A DNA stretch of 47,028 nucleotides from NCBI GenBank assembly GCA_019794795.1, contig JAIMFC010000009.1, forward strand, positions 26,203 through 73,230. Direction: 5' to 3'. The notes under the pieces are model-generated. The model was not told where the DNA came from. It saw nothing but the letters and a program-made list of their open reading frames with translations, and made no database searches. Of this stretch, positions 45,333 through 47,028 are shown in pieces (within the stretch, counting starts at the first letter, position 1; each line of letters starts with the position of its first letter). The DNA is from Streptococcus gallolyticus (GTDB lineage: Bacteria; Bacillota; Bacilli; Lactobacillales; Streptococcaceae). The position numbers and the translations under genes are program-made.

Positions 45333-46763
45333 TTATTGAGCTTCTCCACGGTAGTAAGCTTCTTTGTCTTTGGCCTTCATGAATTGCAATTGTGGAATTG
45401 CCAAGAAGAAGAGACAGACAAGGACGTAACCTGCAATACCAAGGTATTTGAAAATGTATCCAAATCCTACCCATGGAATAGCCAAGTCGATATTTCCGTG
45501 GTAACCACCTGTCAAACCAAGAAGCGCTACTGCAACAGCACCAACTGCTACTTGAATAATCCCTGAGATGAATGACAAAGCAACTGCTGCTTTCCAACCA
45601 CCGCGTTTGTCTGCGTACACCGCAATCGCTGCATTATCGAAGAATACTGGTACGAAACCGGTGATAATCAGGATTGGATTTTTGAAGATAACCAAGAGCG
45701 CAATAGTGATCAATTGACCGATCAAACCAAAGGCAAATCCTGAAAGAACAGCATTTGAAGAACCGAAACCATAAGAGGCTGCAACGTCCACAGCTGGGAA
45801 GGAACCTGGAAGCAATTTGTTTGAAATCCCTTGGAAGGCATTGGTCAATTCTGCAACGAACATGCGCACACCTTGCATCAAGATGAAAAGATAAACAGAG
45901 AAAGTCAGAGAGGTTTGCAAGACATACATGAAGAAGGATTTGGCTGGCACGTATGCCCCTGGACCAATCAATTCTGCGTTGGACATGAGTTCTGGGCCGA
46001 GGAGAGCCAAGATTCCTCCGAAGAAGACCAACATGAGAGTCGCAGACGCTACCACCGTATCATGGAAGATATTGAGGAAAGTTGGCAATTTTAAATTGTC
46101 CAAGTTTTCTTCTTTTTTACCGAAGAATGGTGCTACTTTGTCCACAAACCAGATGGCAAATTGCTGTTGGTGACCAATAGCGAATCCACCGCCGCCGGTT
46201 AAGCGTTGAGTTGGTTCCACTGTCATATTGGAGCTGACCGCCCAGTAAAGACCACAGATGATACCAACCGCCCAAGCACCGAAGGCATTTTGCAATTGCG
46301 GAATCAAGAGAAGGACAAAAACAGAGATAGTCGCCGCTTGTTGCACCATGATGTGACCTGTGATAAACAAGGTACGAACCTTTGTTACTTTACGAAGAGC
46401 TACCAAGAGGATATTAACCCCAAAACCAATCAAGAGAGCTGTTGTTGCCACACTGATGAAGCCCATATCCTCCAACTTGGCATTGGCTGCGGCCAAACCA
46501 AAGTAAGGATCAATAACCGCTGCTTCCAAGTTGAATTTTTTCGCAAGAGCGACCAAGATAGGACGGAAGGTGTTCACCAAACCACCCGCACCAACGTTCA
46601 AAATCAAGTAACCAACGGTTGCTTTGACAAAACCTGCGAAGACTTCATGAGCTGGCTTTTTCAAGAGAATGTAGCCAATCAACACCAGGAGACCCACGAA
46701 GAAAGCTGGGTTTTGCAAGATATTGGTGGAGAACCAATTTAGAGGAATTAAGAGTGTATCCAT
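45333..46763 (-). CDS. ulaA: PTS EIIC component, L-ascorbate permease
   Basis: A 476-residue membrane permease with about eleven hydrophobic segments. UlaA-specific landmarks are the N-terminal NPAFFVGLLVLIGYILLKKPAHEVFAGFVKATVGYLIL, the TGGGGFAIGHQQQ loop, PTQRLT, and the C-terminal GFVPVFFDNAAIAVYADKRGGWKAA segment. It imports L-ascorbate with phosphorylation to L-ascorbate 6-phosphate. It is the first gene of ulaABC-ulaDEF. Its promoter carries a cre and the UlaR-type element. The start follows AAAGGAGCGGAAATA. Confidence 0.96.
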   Translation of the reverse strand: MDTLLIPLNWFSTNILQNPAFFVGLLVLIGYILLKKPAHEVFAGFVKATVGYLILNVGAGGLVNTFRPILVALAKKFNLEAAVIDPYFGLAAANAKLEDMGFISVATTALLIGFGVNILLVALRKVTKVRTLFITGHIMVQQAATISVFVLLLIPQLQNAFGAWAVGIICGLYWAVSSNMTVEPTQRLTGGGGFAIGHQQQFAIWFVDKVAPFFGKKEENLDNLKLPTFLNIFHDTVVASATLMLVFFGGILALLGPELMSNAELIGPGAYVPAKSFFMYVLQTSLTFSVYLFILMQGVRMFVAELTNAFQGISNKLLPGSFPAVDVAASYGFGSSNAVLSGFAFGLIGQLITIALLVIFKNPILIITGFVPVFFDNAAIAVYADKRGGWKAAVALSFISGIIQVAVGAVAVALLGLTGGYHGNIDLAIPWVGFGYIFKYLGIAGYVLVCLFFLAIPQLQFMKAKDKEAYYRGEAQ

Positions 46764-46800
46764 TATTTCCGCTCCTTTTTAAAATGTTTTCTATAGGCTT

Positions 46801-46855
46801 ATTATAGAATTTGTAAGCGCAAACAAAAAGACCAAGTCTTACACATACAAGTGTT
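46801..46855 (-). promoter_or_regulatory. ulaA promoter: -10, cre and UlaR-type element
   Basis: TATAAT is at 46806-46801 with a 17-bp spacer to TTTTTG (46829-46824). TGTAAGCGCAAACA (plus strand 46812-46825) fits the cre consensus at 13 of 14 positions and fills the spacer. The 14-mer AAAAAGACCAAGTC (46825-46838) covers the -35 and is identical to that of ulaG. ACAC/GTGT (46841-46854) forms a short inverted repeat just beyond it. Confidence 0.75.
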
Positions 46856-46916
46856 CAAGATTAGACTTGAAGGGGGGATGAGGACAAAAGCGAGTGTGCA
46901 TTTATTTGGTAAAAAT

Positions 46917-46944
46917 CAAAACCACCAGTGTGAACTGGTGGTTT
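46917..46944 (-). terminator. Terminator-like hairpin upstream of ulaA
   Basis: AAACCACCAGT (46919-46929), loop GTGA, ACTGGTGGTTT (46934-46944): an 11-bp perfect stem. On the minus strand it is followed by TTGATTTTT, so it probably ends a transcript entering from beyond the right edge. Confidence 0.7.
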
Positions 46945-47028
46945 GCTCTGCGGCTGTAAGCCGCTCTTACCGGCCAGGGCCAAAGGCCCACTGAAATAGC
47001 TTCCTCGCGCACCACTTTCCCGAGCAGA
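46945..47028. other. GC-rich window end with two further short hairpins
   Basis: GCGGCT-GTA-AGCCGC (46950-46964) and GGGCC-AAA-GGCCC (46977-46989) follow the terminator hairpin closely. This stretch is clearly richer in G and C than its surroundings. I recognise no gene in it. It may be the end of an intergenic repeat or of a gene lying outside the window. Confidence 0.35.

Noticed and set aside
1..47028. CRISPR array, tRNA or rRNA genes, intact insertion sequence or prophage
   Set aside because: No regularly spaced short repeats, no cloverleaf with CCA-type ends, and no transposase or integrase frames were found by eye.

Overview
The window looks like chromosomal DNA of a low-GC Firmicute of the genus Streptococcus, most probably Streptococcus suis. 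The grounds are the AT-rich base composition, extended -10 promoters (TGGTATAAT type), an LPXTG surface locus, a LytTR regulator, an Rgg-type regulator remnant, and the dut/radA/carbonic anhydrase neighbourhood. The species name is inference. No rRNA, tRNA, CRISPR array, intact insertion sequence or prophage gene was seen.

Layout. (1) 1-8.1 kb, minus strand: a surface-adhesin operon. A 690-residue LPXTG protein with about six G5-like repeats is followed 8 bp later by a giant VWA-domain adhesin of at least 1782 residues that runs off the left edge. A 700-bp leader and promoter region precedes the operon. (2) 8.1-14.7 kb: housekeeping genes (gltX, beta carbonic anhydrase, radA, dut), a LytTR regulator with a LiaF-like membrane protein, an AIM24-family protein and a decayed LURP-one/YxjI gene. 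(3) 14.7-17.1 kb: a decay zone with a candidate structured small RNA, a broken S41-peptidase-like gene, a broken Rgg regulator and a small membrane protein. (4) 17.1-28.8 kb: a heterodimeric ABC exporter pair, gpsA, galU, a rhomboid protease, a MATE exporter, 5-formyl-THF cyclo-ligase, the acetyl-branch DAP genes (dapH and an N-acetyl-diaminopimelate deacetylase) and an intracellular GH20 hexosaminidase. (5) 28.8-46.8 kb: a sugar-acid and sugar-alcohol metabolic island.

The metabolic island has one logic. A PRD regulator, a Gat-type PTS (EIIA, EIIB, EIIC) and a zinc dehydrogenase form an operon with transketolase just downstream. Divergent from it is xfp (phosphoketolase). Next comes the ascorbate system: ulaA-ulaB-ulaC-ulaD-ulaE-ulaF, the PRD regulator ulaR, and ulaG. 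The Ula pathway ends at D-xylulose 5-phosphate, the substrate of phosphoketolase and transketolase. The Gat-type operon lacks tagatose kinase and aldolase genes and sits beside these two enzymes, so I infer that it handles a pentitol rather than galactitol.

The main non-coding observations are: (a) an identical 14-base element at exactly the same distance from the -10 boxes of ulaA and ulaG, probably the UlaR site; (b) a perfect 20-bp palindrome just upstream of the Gat-operon -35, with a catabolite-responsive element in the promoter spacer; (c) a candidate 150-nt structured RNA with its own promoter, a 7-bp end-to-end closing helix and a U-run; (d) a 7-G tract inside the giant adhesin that could mediate slipped-strand switching; and (e) a terminator formed by the overlapping C-terminal codons of two convergent genes. 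Three pseudogenes between 11.6 and 16.8 kb are described with their breaks. All motif calls were made by eye.
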